From: RGIG1828 sp045586905
GTDB lineage: Bacteria; Bacillota; Clostridia; UMGS1810
DNA: 45,099 nt
Direction of reading: 5' to 3'
Assembly: GCA_045586905.1 (NCBI GenBank)
Contig: JAZNBF010000008.1
Coordinates: 1 to 45,099, forward strand
The position numbers were made by a program, and so were the translations under genes. Below are positions 24,079 through 32,229 of the stretch, in pieces. Position 1 is the first letter of the stretch, and each line of letters opens with the position of its first letter. The notes under the pieces are model-generated. The model was not told the DNA's origin and did no database searches. It saw only the letters and a program-made list of their open reading frames with translations.

Positions 24079-24558
24079 ATGGATATATTAAAGCAAAAAG
24101 CAACAGAGGTCTGCGATTTTCTTGCAAAGAAAAGCATGACCATCGCCACAGCCGAAAGCTGTACGGGAGGCATGATAGCAGAGCTTCTCACATCGGTCCC
24201 GGGTGCAAGCGGGGTGTTTGGCTACGGATTTGTGACCTATTCAAACGAAGCAAAGAAGAATCTCCTCGGCGTAAAAGAAGAAACTCTCAGAGCCCATGGC
24301 GCAGTGAGCGGCGAGACCGTCACTGAGATGGCAGAGGGCGCCATGAGGGTGTCGGGTTCAGACATAGCAGTGTCGGTATCGGGCATTGCAGGACCCACGG
24401 GAGGCACCAAGGAAAAGCCGGTGGGCCTTGTGTATATCGGTGTTGCCCAAAGAGGCGAAGAAACCAAAGCCTTAAGGTGCATCTTCGATGGCGACAGAGA
24501 AGATGTGAGACGAAAGACTGTTAACAAGGTATATGATTTAATTTTAAATATCAGATGA
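24079..24558 (+). CDS. CinA C-terminal domain protein (nicotinamide-nucleotide amidase type)
   Basis: A stand-alone CinA C-terminal domain of 159 residues. Characterised members (PncC) deamidate nicotinamide mononucleotide. ATAESCTGG (23-31), YSNEAKKNLLGV and SGIAGPTGGT are the family motifs. The N-terminal MoaB-like domain found in longer CinA proteins is absent. ATG at 24079 follows TTGGAG. It lies 10 bp before recA; the cinA-recA order is common in Firmicutes. Confidence 0.9.
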   Translation: MDILKQKATEVCDFLAKKSMTIATAESCTGGMIAELLTSVPGASGVFGYGFVTYSNEAKKNLLGVKEETLRAHGAVSGETVTEMAEGAMRVSGSDIAVSVSGIAGPTGGTKEKPVGLVYIGVAQRGEETKALRCIFDGDREDVRRKTVNKVYDLILNIR

Positions 24559-24568
24559 GGTGAAATTT

Positions 24569-25648
24569 ATGGCAAAGGAAAAAATGGTTATAGACCCCAA
24601 AGGGGGTAACAAGGAAGAGGCAGTAGCCGCAGCGCTCCTCCAGATTGAAAAAACCTTCGGCGAAGGCTCTGTTATGCGCCTTGGCAATGCACCCACCAAA
24701 AAGGTGGAGGTTATTCCCACAGGCTCAATGAGTCTCGACCTTGCACTTGGCATAGGAGGTCTTCCTAGGGGCAGAATCGTAGAAATATACGGGCCCGAAT
24801 CATCGGGCAAAACCACTGTATCGCTCCATGTTATTGCCGAAGCTCAGAAGCTTGGCGGTGAGGTTGCATTCATCGATGCCGAGCACGCTCTCGATCCGAT
24901 TTATGCCCAGAAGCTCGGCGTGGACATCGACCGTCTCATAGTTTCTCAGCCCGACACAGGCGAGCAGGCGCTCGAAATTGCCGAAGCTCTTGCACGAAGC
25001 GGCGCAGTGGATGTTATCGTTGTCGACTCTGTTGCGGCTCTCGTGCCTCAGGCAGAGATTGCAGGCGTTATGGGTGACTCTCATGTGGGACTCCATGCCC
25101 GTCTTATGTCGCAGGCTCTCAGAAAGCTTACAAGTGTTATCCATAAGTCAAACACAGTTGCAATATTTATCAATCAGCTCCGTGAAAAAGTGGGCGTTAT
25201 GTATGGCAACCCCGAGGTTACCACAGGCGGCAGAGCGCTTAAGTTCTACTCCTCTGTCCGCATAGATGTAAGAAGAGTTGAAGCCATCAAAGACGGTTCC
25301 AACATCGTGGGCAACCGTACCAGAGCAAAGGTTGTCAAAAACAAGCTTGCACCACCGTTTAAAGAGGCAGAGTTTGACATTATGTTTGGCGAGGGCATCT
25401 CCAAAGAGGGCAACATCTTAGATGCCGCAGTTGAATATGGCGTAATTCAGAAGGGTGGAGCATGGTTCTCCTATGATGGCGAACACATAGGTCAGGGACG
25501 CGACAAGGCAAAGGAATATATGCGCTCCAATCCCGAATTTACCGACATGGTATACAAAATGATTATGGACAAAATAAATGCTGAGGCAGAAGAAAAAGAG
25601 AGAGCACGACTGGAAAGAGCCGAAGCGTTGAAAGTGAAGAAAGACTGA
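24569..25648 (+). CDS. recA: Recombinase RecA
   Basis: The strand-exchange protein and SOS co-protease, active in the cytoplasm. The 359-residue protein has Walker A GPESSGKT (75-82), VIVVDSVAALVPQAEI for Walker B, and the loop regions GVMGDSHVGLHARLMSQALRK-like and FINQLREKVG. The C-terminal tail is charged. ATG at 24569 follows GAGGTG. No LexA-type box was recognised in the short gap before it, so it is probably transcribed from upstream. Its product could trigger cleavage of the phage-type repressor at 6084. Confidence 0.98.
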   Translation: MAKEKMVIDPKGGNKEEAVAAALLQIEKTFGEGSVMRLGNAPTKKVEVIPTGSMSLDLALGIGGLPRGRIVEIYGPESSGKTTVSLHVIAEAQKLGGEVAFIDAEHALDPIYAQKLGVDIDRLIVSQPDTGEQALEIAEALARSGAVDVIVVDSVAALVPQAEIAGVMGDSHVGLHARLMSQALRKLTSVIHKSNTVAIFINQLREKVGVMYGNPEVTTGGRALKFYSSVRIDVRRVEAIKDGSNIVGNRTRAKVVKNKLAPPFKEAEFDIMFGEGISKEGNILDAAVEYGVIQKGGAWFSYDGEHIGQGRDKAKEYMRSNPEFTDMVYKMIMDKINAEAEEKERARLERAEALKVKKD

Positions 25649-26277
25649 TGAAAGTCACCGACATTTCACCTCAGAAAAATAACAGTCACAGAGTAAGCGT
25701 ATTTGTTGATAACGAATACGCTTTTTCCCTTGACGAAACAGATGCAGTGCTTTTTAAGGTAAAGGTGGGGTGCGAGCTCTCCCAAAAGGACATCGAAAGG
25801 CTCACCATGGAGGGAAACTTTACCAAGGCGAGAGACTATGCCTTTTCTGTTCTTTCCAAAAAAATGCTCACAGAGAGTATGCTTTCCGAAAAACTCACTG
25901 AGAAAGGCTACGACAAGGCTGTGATAAGCGAAGTGTCAAGAGAGCTTGTCTCTCTTGGGTATATCAATGATTCCGACTATGCCTCTCTCTTTCTGGAACA
26001 CTGCAAATCGAAGATGTGGGGAAAAAAGAAAATAGCATTTGAAATGAAGCAAAAAGGTCTTGGCGATGAGACAATTGCTCTTTGTCTTGAAAGCTTTTCA
26101 GAAGATGAGATGCACCAAGACATTGTGGATTTTATATGCAAAAAATATAAAGGCTCAGACCTTCGTGACTACAAGGAAAAATCCCGCATCACCCGTTTTC
26201 TTGCATCGCGGGGCTTTGATTTTGGGTTTATCGACAAATGCATCAGACTTGCTCTGGAGGAGGCAGAAAATGAATAA
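25648..26277 (+). CDS. recX: Regulatory protein RecX
   Basis: It modulates RecA filaments by direct binding. The 209-residue protein is made of three-helix repeats typical of RecX, with ARDYAFSVLSKKMLTESML, LGYINDSDYASLFLEHC and GKKKIAFEMKQKGL. Its ATG overlaps the recA stop (TGATG), which couples the two genes. The gene ends inside the start of rimO. Confidence 0.92.
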   Translation: MKVTDISPQKNNSHRVSVFVDNEYAFSLDETDAVLFKVKVGCELSQKDIERLTMEGNFTKARDYAFSVLSKKMLTESMLSEKLTEKGYDKAVISEVSRELVSLGYINDSDYASLFLEHCKSKMWGKKKIAFEMKQKGLGDETIALCLESFSEDEMHQDIVDFICKKYKGSDLRDYKEKSRITRFLASRGFDFGFIDKCIRLALEEAENE

Positions 26278-27601
26278 GAAAATTGGTTTTATATCACTTG
26301 GCTGTGCCAAAAACCTTACCGACACCGAAACCATGCTCGGCATACTCTCAGACGAGGGCTACACCATCACCTCCGACGAAACCGAGGCTGAGGTTATTGT
26401 TGTCAACACCTGCGCTTTCATAGATTCTGCCAAGGAGGAATCAATAGGAGCAATACTTGAAATGGCAGAGTACAAAAAAGACAAATGCGAGCTTCTCATT
26501 GTCACAGGGTGTCTGGCTCAGAGATATAAAGATGACATAATCTCTGACCTCCCCGAAGTCGATATCATCCTCGGCACCACCGACTATGCACGCATTGCAG
26601 AGGCGATAAGGGCTTTCTATGAAAATGGTGAAAGAATGAAATGTGTGAGCGACGAAAACACTCCCGTCAGCTATGACCTGCCCAGACTGCAAAGCACTCC
26701 TTCCTACACTGCCTATCTCAAAATTGCTGACGGTTGCGACAACTTCTGCACCTACTGCATCATTCCAAAGCTACGTGGCAAATTTCGCTCGCGACCTGTG
26801 GAAAGCATCATAGAAGAGGCAAAGAGCCTTGCCGACAGGGGCGTAAAAGAACTGATACTCGTTGCTCAGGACACTGCCTGCTACGGTAAAGACACAAAAG
26901 AGGCGAGCCTCTCTGAGCTTCTTAAAAAGCTTTCTGCCATAGATGGTATTGAATGGATAAGACTTCAGTATTCATACCCCGAAAACATAACCGATGAGCT
27001 TATAGAAGAGATTGCCTCAAATCCCAAAGTGGTAAAATATCTCGACATGCCCATTCAGCACATAAGTGACAACATCTTAAAGAAAATGGGCAGAAAGAGC
27101 AGAGGCGACCTTGTACGCTCGCTCATCACAAAACTCAGACAGAGAGTTCCTCATCTCACCATTCGTACCTCACTCATTGTCGGCTTTCCAAATGAAACCG
27201 ACGAAGATTTTAAGCTTCTCACTGAATTTCTCTCTGAATACAAGCTCGACAGAGTTGGCATTTTTACCTATTCGCGCGAAGAGGGCACCCCTGCCGCAGA
27301 GTATGACGGTCAGATAGATGAAGATGTGAAGAAAGAAAGACTCGACATAGCCATGACAATACAAAAGGAAGTGTCGAAAGAGGTTATGGCATCGAGGGTT
27401 GGCAAAACCGACACAGTCATTGTTGAAGGCTATGACGAAGAAGAGCTGTGCTATGTGGGCAGATGCTCCAAAGACACTCCCGATGTGGACGGTCTTGCCT
27501 ATATCTACTCGGAAGACGAGCTTATGGCAGGCGACATTGTAAGGGTTGAAATCGTAGACTCCACCGATTATGATGTTGTGTGCAGATGCATTGAAAACTG
27601 A
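26270..27601 (+). CDS. rimO: Ribosomal protein S12 methylthiotransferase
   Basis: A radical-SAM enzyme that adds a methylthio group to an aspartate of ribosomal protein S12. The 443-residue protein has the N-terminal MTTase domain with cluster cysteines C12, C48 and C81, the radical SAM motif C156-C160-C163 (GCDNFCTYC) and a C-terminal TRAM domain (about 375-443). ATG at 26270 follows GGAGGAGG and overlaps recX by 8 bp. It resembles MiaB, but the LGCAKNLTDTE opening and QDTACYG favour RimO. Confidence 0.95.
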   Translation: MNKKIGFISLGCAKNLTDTETMLGILSDEGYTITSDETEAEVIVVNTCAFIDSAKEESIGAILEMAEYKKDKCELLIVTGCLAQRYKDDIISDLPEVDIILGTTDYARIAEAIRAFYENGERMKCVSDENTPVSYDLPRLQSTPSYTAYLKIADGCDNFCTYCIIPKLRGKFRSRPVESIIEEAKSLADRGVKELILVAQDTACYGKDTKEASLSELLKKLSAIDGIEWIRLQYSYPENITDELIEEIASNPKVVKYLDMPIQHISDNILKKMGRKSRGDLVRSLITKLRQRVPHLTIRTSLIVGFPNETDEDFKLLTEFLSEYKLDRVGIFTYSREEGTPAAEYDGQIDEDVKKERLDIAMTIQKEVSKEVMASRVGKTDTVIVEGYDEEELCYVGRCSKDTPDVDGLAYIYSEDELMAGDIVRVEIVDSTDYDVVCRCIEN

Positions 27602-27614
27602 TAAATATCTTTTT

Positions 27615-27653
27615 AAAAAAGCCACGGAATTATTGACTTTCGGTGGCTTTTTT
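27615..27653 (+). terminator. Terminator after rimO
   Basis: AAAAAAGCCAC at 27615-27625 pairs with GTGGCTTTTTT at 27643-27653. The loop is partly paired and the T-run is clean. It ends the nifS-to-rimO operon. Confidence 0.85.
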
Positions 27654-27724
27654 GATACACTGCTTATGAAAAATATTCTGTGCCATACGGCATATGGACA
27701 AAAAATATAGATAGGTGGAGAAAA

Positions 27725-28579
27725 ATGCATAAAACAGGATTATCCTCAGGGTCAGGCGTAAATAGTGAGGAAATTTTTAAAGGCTATGCCGAGGCGGGCA
27801 TTGATGCAATGGAAGTATGTGTCAAGCCTTTTGAATACCCTGAACTTGATTATAAAGCCATAGAAAAGTATGCAAAACAGTATGGCATAGAACTCTGGTC
27901 TTTCCATCTTCCGTTTGGCCCCAGAGAAAAGATTGATCCTTCATTTTTAGATGAAGAGCTCAGAAAGAGCTCTGCCATGTATCATGCCGAGCTTATAAAG
28001 AAAGCAAGCGACATCGGCATTGGCAAAATTATCATCCATCCGAGTGTAGAGCCGATTGCCGACGAAGTCAGAGCCGATATGATGCTCAAATCAAAGGAAA
28101 GCTTAAGTGAGCTTGCAGAAATTGCGCACAGCTGCGGCAGTGTTCTTTGTGTAGAAAATCTGCCCCGTACCTGTCTTGGCAAAAATTCTGCCGAAATCAA
28201 AGAGCTCCTTGGTGCCAATGACAAATTAAGAGTATGCTTTGACACAAATCACCTTCTCAGTCAGGACATTATTGAGTTTATAAAAGATGTAGGCTCAAAG
28301 ATTGTCACACTTCATGTGTCCGACTATGACTATATGAACGAACGTCACTGGCTCCCCGGTGAAGGTCAGATAAACTGGGCTGAAGTTCTGAAAGCATTGG
28401 AAGAAATCAAATATGACGGTGTATGGATGTATGAAATAGGCAGAGAGTGTCCCAAAACCATTCTCCGTGACAGAGACCTTACATATGATGATTTTTCGAG
28501 AAATGCAAAAGAGCTTTTTGAAGGTAAACCTTTTACCGTCTTCTCGACTCACAAAGAAAACCTCGGTATGTGGGAGTAA
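27725..28579 (+). CDS. Sugar phosphate isomerase/epimerase-like TIM barrel protein
   Basis: A 284-residue protein of the AP endonuclease 2 / xylose isomerase-like family. Likely metal ligands are the glutamate of CVENLPR, the aspartate and histidine of CFDTNH, the histidine of TLHVSDYD and the glutamate of MYEIGRE. The substrate is unknown; family members isomerise or epimerise sugars, inositols or hydroxypyruvate. ATG at 27725 follows AGGTGGAG. It sits alone between the rimO terminator and the pgsA promoter. No transporter or regulator is next to it to suggest the substrate. Confidence 0.82.
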   Translation: MHKTGLSSGSGVNSEEIFKGYAEAGIDAMEVCVKPFEYPELDYKAIEKYAKQYGIELWSFHLPFGPREKIDPSFLDEELRKSSAMYHAELIKKASDIGIGKIIIHPSVEPIADEVRADMMLKSKESLSELAEIAHSCGSVLCVENLPRTCLGKNSAEIKELLGANDKLRVCFDTNHLLSQDIIEFIKDVGSKIVTLHVSDYDYMNERHWLPGEGQINWAEVLKALEEIKYDGVWMYEIGRECPKTILRDRDLTYDDFSRNAKELFEGKPFTVFSTHKENLGMWE

Positions 28580-28634
28580 GCTTTTTGATATCACCAAAAA
28601 TCAATTCTTCATATAAGCAGAGTTTATAAATCAC

Positions 28635-28663
28635 TTGACATATGGGCATTTTTGTGATATTTT
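28635..28663 (+). promoter_or_regulatory. pgsA promoter
   Basis: TTGACA (28635-28640), a 17-bp spacer and TATTTT (28658-28663), 32 bp before the pgsA start. Confidence 0.65.
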
Positions 28664-28695
28664 TTAAAAGGAAATAAATTTCAAGGAGCAAACTT

Positions 28696-29253
28696 ATGAA
28701 TCTTGCAAATAAAATTACCCTGTCACGAATAGCCCTCATACCTCTTTTTATGATTGCATATATATGGGACTTTGCCTACAACGAGCTTGTGGCTTGTGTT
28801 ATTTTTGCCATTGCATCTCTCACCGACGGTGTAGACGGTTATGTGGCACGTAACTACAACATGGTCACAGACTTTGGCAAATTCATCGATCCTTTAGCCG
28901 ATAAGCTCCTCATTGCAACAGCTCTCATCTGCTTTGTTGGCTCGGGCGAGATTGCTTCATATATGGCAGTTATAATCCTTGCACGTGAATTCATCGTAAC
29001 AGGTCTTCGCACCGTTGCAATGTCGAAGGGCGTGGTTATTGCAGCATCTATGACAGGCAAAATCAAAACCTGCATTCAGATTGGCTCAGTTATTTGTGTT
29101 TTCCTTTTTGGTAACGAATTTGCATTCAGAGTAAATCTTTTTGGTGCAGAGCTGAGCATAGGCTATCTCGCAATGTTTGTTGCAACTCTCTACACGGTTT
29201 ATTCGGGTGTTGAATATCTTGTGAAGAATAAAAAGCTTCTGGAAGATCATTGA
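28696..29253 (+). CDS. pgsA: CDP-diacylglycerol-glycerol-3-phosphate 3-phosphatidyltransferase
   Basis: An integral membrane enzyme that makes phosphatidylglycerol phosphate from CDP-diacylglycerol. The 185-residue protein has four to five hydrophobic segments. The CDP-alcohol phosphotransferase motif is visible from TDGVDGYVAR to FGKFIDPLADK (about 43-70), with all its aspartates. It starts with MNLANKITLSRIALIP, typical of PgsA. ATG at 28696 follows AAGGAG. In many Firmicutes pgsA directly follows rimO; here one gene intervenes. Confidence 0.93.
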   Translation: MNLANKITLSRIALIPLFMIAYIWDFAYNELVACVIFAIASLTDGVDGYVARNYNMVTDFGKFIDPLADKLLIATALICFVGSGEIASYMAVIILAREFIVTGLRTVAMSKGVVIAASMTGKIKTCIQIGSVICVFLFGNEFAFRVNLFGAELSIGYLAMFVATLYTVYSGVEYLVKNKKLLEDH

Positions 29254-29271
29254 TTTCAAATTAAAAATTAA

Positions 29272-29306
29272 GACTATTACAGCAAAATGCTGTAATAGTC
29301 TTTTTT
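29272..29306. terminator. Terminator after pgsA
   Basis: Perfect 13-bp stem (29272-29284 and 29288-29300), an AAA loop and TTTTTT. The converging gene ends at 29317, so it may serve both strands. Confidence 0.92.
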
Positions 29307-29316
29307 GTTGTGATTT

Positions 29317-31551
29317 TTATTGAACAAACTCAAATCTTATCTCGTCGCCGGAAAGTGAAAATGCAATATACTGACATGTCTTTGCATTGGACGATATGTT
29401 TTTGGTACGGTAGTCTGCCACCATGCCTAGAGTGATATATCTCACCGAGTTTTCTATCTTCATGCCCGTTGTTTCGCCCGAGCTCACATAAAACACATTT
29501 TTCCCTTCATCTGCCGCATTTTCAAGCATTTCCTTGAGAGGCAGTTTTTCATCTTCACCAAGTCGGTCGGGAGGGAGCTCTGCACAAAGCACAATGTTTT
29601 TCGCATCTTCGCCGAGTGCGCGTCCGAGAAGTGCCCAGTCGCTGCCCTTTGCCACATAGCCTTTGGAGGTGTTTAGTGTCACAAAAAGAGTGTTTTCTGT
29701 TTTTGATTTTGTAAAGGAGTTTGCCATGGTGATTTTTTCGGGAACTTCAAATGAGTAGTAGCTCGAAGTGACAAAGGCTTTGTCATATGCCGAGATTTCC
29801 TCGAGCCTCTCAAAAGCAAAAAGCCGGTTTAAAAGTGTCGCACCCTGAGGCACGTTGCCGCTTATGGCAACCTTTTTACCGTCGAGCTTTCCGTAGAGGG
29901 CATCTGTGCCATACACCGACGGAGGCGACTTCAGCTTTGTTTTTCCCTTGTTGACATTTACAAAATCCATTACATTTTCATGCTTTACGGTTATTATGGC
30001 ACCATCGTCGGCAAGGAGAGTCACCTTTCCGTTTTGCACCTTCACATTTTCAGAGCTCGATACCCATTGCACAAGGTGGGGCGAGATGCGCGTTTTCTGG
30101 CCATCCATGCCATATCCGTAGGCAGTAAGCTGAGTGCTTTTTCCTTTTTCCAGTTCTATGGCTTCATGGTCTGCATCAATTGCAAAGAGCTCGCCGATGA
30201 CCTCGATTTCGCAGGAGGCAACAGCTTCCCCGAGCTTTGCATATACGGTGTGTTTGCCAACTGCGGGTGAGTAGCCTTTGGGGGGCACAGCTTTTCCGTT
30301 TTGGTCATAAAGCTTTACAGAATTATCGCCATGTGCAAATACATTTTCATATTTGTCGTAAAACACTGCATCAAAGTCTATTGCATCGCCCTCTAAAATA
30401 ACACTCTGTGACGGTGTGAGGGTGCCTCTTACTGCACTGTCGCCAAAAAGAGAAGGTGAAAATACACCGATTGCAGTCGACACTTTTCTCTCTGACGTCA
30501 CACTGTTTTTCACATCATATGAACCGTCGTGATTTTTAATGGCAAGAGTGGTGGAGCCTCCACCGTCGAGGTTTATAGCTTTGTCTGCACCAAGCTCAAT
30601 CATAAGGCGCGCAAGCTCTTCCTGACTTATGCCGGGGCATGCTGTGGTACGCCCGTCGGTTGCCACGAGGATGAGAGTTTTTTCATCTTTCGAAATTCCC
30701 ACACCGGTTCTTTGTGCTTTGCCTGTCACATTGCTTGTAAACGGGGCAAGCTTTCCACCGTCCACGATTATTGTGTTGCCTCCCGTTGCTTCACGTATTG
30801 CTTCGATATCGGGATTGATGCTTATTTCAACTGTTACTGTGTCACCAATTTCAAAATTGTCAAAAAATCCGTTGATTTCGGGATTTGTCACAAGCACATA
30901 CCCGTTTTGAGGCATGGGCACACCGTCGGAGCCTGCCTCCTTTATGAGAGAGACCTTATCATTTTCAACAACCATAACCTCAAACCCCTTTGCAGGTGTG
31001 TGAGATGCCCAATGGTGTGTGAGCATGGTTATGGCACCCGTTGAGACGGGCATTTTGTTTATCTGATATATGGGACACGCATACCCCTGAGGCGAAAGCA
31101 CTCCCGAAGAATGTGCAAAATAGTCCATAATCACATTGCCCTGCTCGGTTATAACAAAGCTTGCCATATTGTCAAGGGCGGGTGAAGAAAGAAGCTCACC
31201 CTCTGAATATGTCATGCCGAGCATGTTGGTCTGCCCCGATGCGAAGTTGAAAAAATCACCGTTTATGGCCAGTGTGGCGCCTTCTTTTTTTGCCATGTTT
31301 CTGACCGTGTCGAGATAGCTCACACCCTTATCCGATGTGAGCACTTTTATGCCTGCATGGGGGTTTGACAGGTCGACATAGGCAATGTATGCCCTTATCC
31401 AGCCGCTTTCTGTGAGCAGCTGTTTTTCTTCATAGGTTATTGCATCGTTTATCTTGTGAGAGCTTTCTATTTTGTAAATGTAGTCTGCGTTTGCAAGGCA
31501 TGGGCAAAGAGTGAGCAGACACAAAAGTAATATGCTGACAAATTTTTTCAT
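29317..31551 (-). CDS. Secreted phosphodiester glycosidase (NAGPA/DUF2233) domain protein
   Basis: A 744-residue exported protein. ATG at 31551 follows AAAGGAG and opens a clear signal peptide (MKKFVSILLLCLLTLCPCLANA). The NAGPA domain covers about 60-365, with NGDFFN, QRTGVGISKDEKTLILVATDGR-like and the signature LDGGGSTTL. Related domains cleave sugar-phosphodiester bonds or act on wall sugars. The remaining half has Ig-like or invasin-like beta regions (about 370-540) and a C-terminal domain of about 170 residues that I do not recognise. It lies beside the surface-polymer locus but is transcribed in the opposite direction from its own site. Confidence 0.85.
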   Translation of the reverse strand: MKKFVSILLLCLLTLCPCLANADYIYKIESSHKINDAITYEEKQLLTESGWIRAYIAYVDLSNPHAGIKVLTSDKGVSYLDTVRNMAKKEGATLAINGDFFNFASGQTNMLGMTYSEGELLSSPALDNMASFVITEQGNVIMDYFAHSSGVLSPQGYACPIYQINKMPVSTGAITMLTHHWASHTPAKGFEVMVVENDKVSLIKEAGSDGVPMPQNGYVLVTNPEINGFFDNFEIGDTVTVEISINPDIEAIREATGGNTIIVDGGKLAPFTSNVTGKAQRTGVGISKDEKTLILVATDGRTTACPGISQEELARLMIELGADKAINLDGGGSTTLAIKNHDGSYDVKNSVTSERKVSTAIGVFSPSLFGDSAVRGTLTPSQSVILEGDAIDFDAVFYDKYENVFAHGDNSVKLYDQNGKAVPPKGYSPAVGKHTVYAKLGEAVASCEIEVIGELFAIDADHEAIELEKGKSTQLTAYGYGMDGQKTRISPHLVQWVSSSENVKVQNGKVTLLADDGAIITVKHENVMDFVNVNKGKTKLKSPPSVYGTDALYGKLDGKKVAISGNVPQGATLLNRLFAFERLEEISAYDKAFVTSSYYSFEVPEKITMANSFTKSKTENTLFVTLNTSKGYVAKGSDWALLGRALGEDAKNIVLCAELPPDRLGEDEKLPLKEMLENAADEGKNVFYVSSGETTGMKIENSVRYITLGMVADYRTKNISSNAKTCQYIAFSLSGDEIRFEFVQ

Positions 31552-31657
31552 TGCATATGTCTCCTTTCGCTGAATTTTTAAACACACTAATATATTATCA
31601 TATAAATGATAAAAATAAAAGTACAAATAATTAACATTTAGTATTATATAAGTTTTG

Positions 31658-31686
31658 TTGACTGTTTTTACGGTTTATGGTAAAAT
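31658..31686 (+). promoter_or_regulatory. Promoter of the DUF4330-ligase operon
   Basis: TTGACT (31658-31663), a 17-bp spacer and TAAAAT (31681-31686), 33 bp before the start at 31720. Confidence 0.7.
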
Positions 31687-31719
31687 ATGTACATATCAAA
31701 TTGAAAAGAGGTAACAGAT

Positions 31720-32211
31720 ATGTCAGAAAAGAAAAAATTTAAGTTTAATATTATCGATGCAATTGTCCTGCTCGTCATAGTGGCAGTTATAGCCTTTGTT
31801 GCATCCAATCTGTTTGGCGATTCCATTCAGAACGGCTCCGGTGCAGCAGATGCTGCAAAAAATCAGACCTACATCATGTCCTATTTCTTCGAAGAGGTTC
31901 CCGATTTTGCTGCCGAAATGATAGACAAAGGCACAGTTGTAAGTGATGAAGCCTTTGGCCATAAGCTCGGAAAGCTTGTGGATGTTGAATTTGGCGATTC
32001 GGTTTCGTTTGCTGCCAACGATCAGGGACAGATTGTGAAATCCTCAAAAGAAGGCTACAAAAGTGTGGCACTTAAGGTTGAGGTTAAAGGCAACGCATTT
32101 GACCATGGCATTGAAGTTGAAAAAATCAAATATGTTGTGGGCCACACCATGACACTTTATGCCGGCAAAGCAAAGCTTTACGGTCGTATATCAGGCATAG
32201 AAAAGAAATAA
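31720..32211 (+). CDS. DUF4330 single-pass membrane protein
   Basis: A 163-residue protein with a lysine-rich cytoplasmic N-terminus, the family-typical FNIIDAIVLLVIVAVIAF membrane helix (about 10-32) and an extracellular beta-rich domain. DUF4330 proteins are found beside polysaccharide polymerase genes in Clostridia; their biochemical role is unknown. ATG at 31720 follows AGAGGT. It is 18 bp from the ligase gene and surely in its operon. Confidence 0.82.
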   Translation: MSEKKKFKFNIIDAIVLLVIVAVIAFVASNLFGDSIQNGSGAADAAKNQTYIMSYFFEEVPDFAAEMIDKGTVVSDEAFGHKLGKLVDVEFGDSVSFAANDQGQIVKSSKEGYKSVALKVEVKGNAFDHGIEVEKIKYVVGHTMTLYAGKAKLYGRISGIEKK

Positions 32212-32229
32212 AATCGGGGAGGAAAAGGC

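Noticed and set aside
24540..24569. LexA/SOS box before recA
   Set aside because: The short cinA-recA gap shows no GAAC...GTTC-type dyad. An SOS box could lie farther upstream, but none was recognised.
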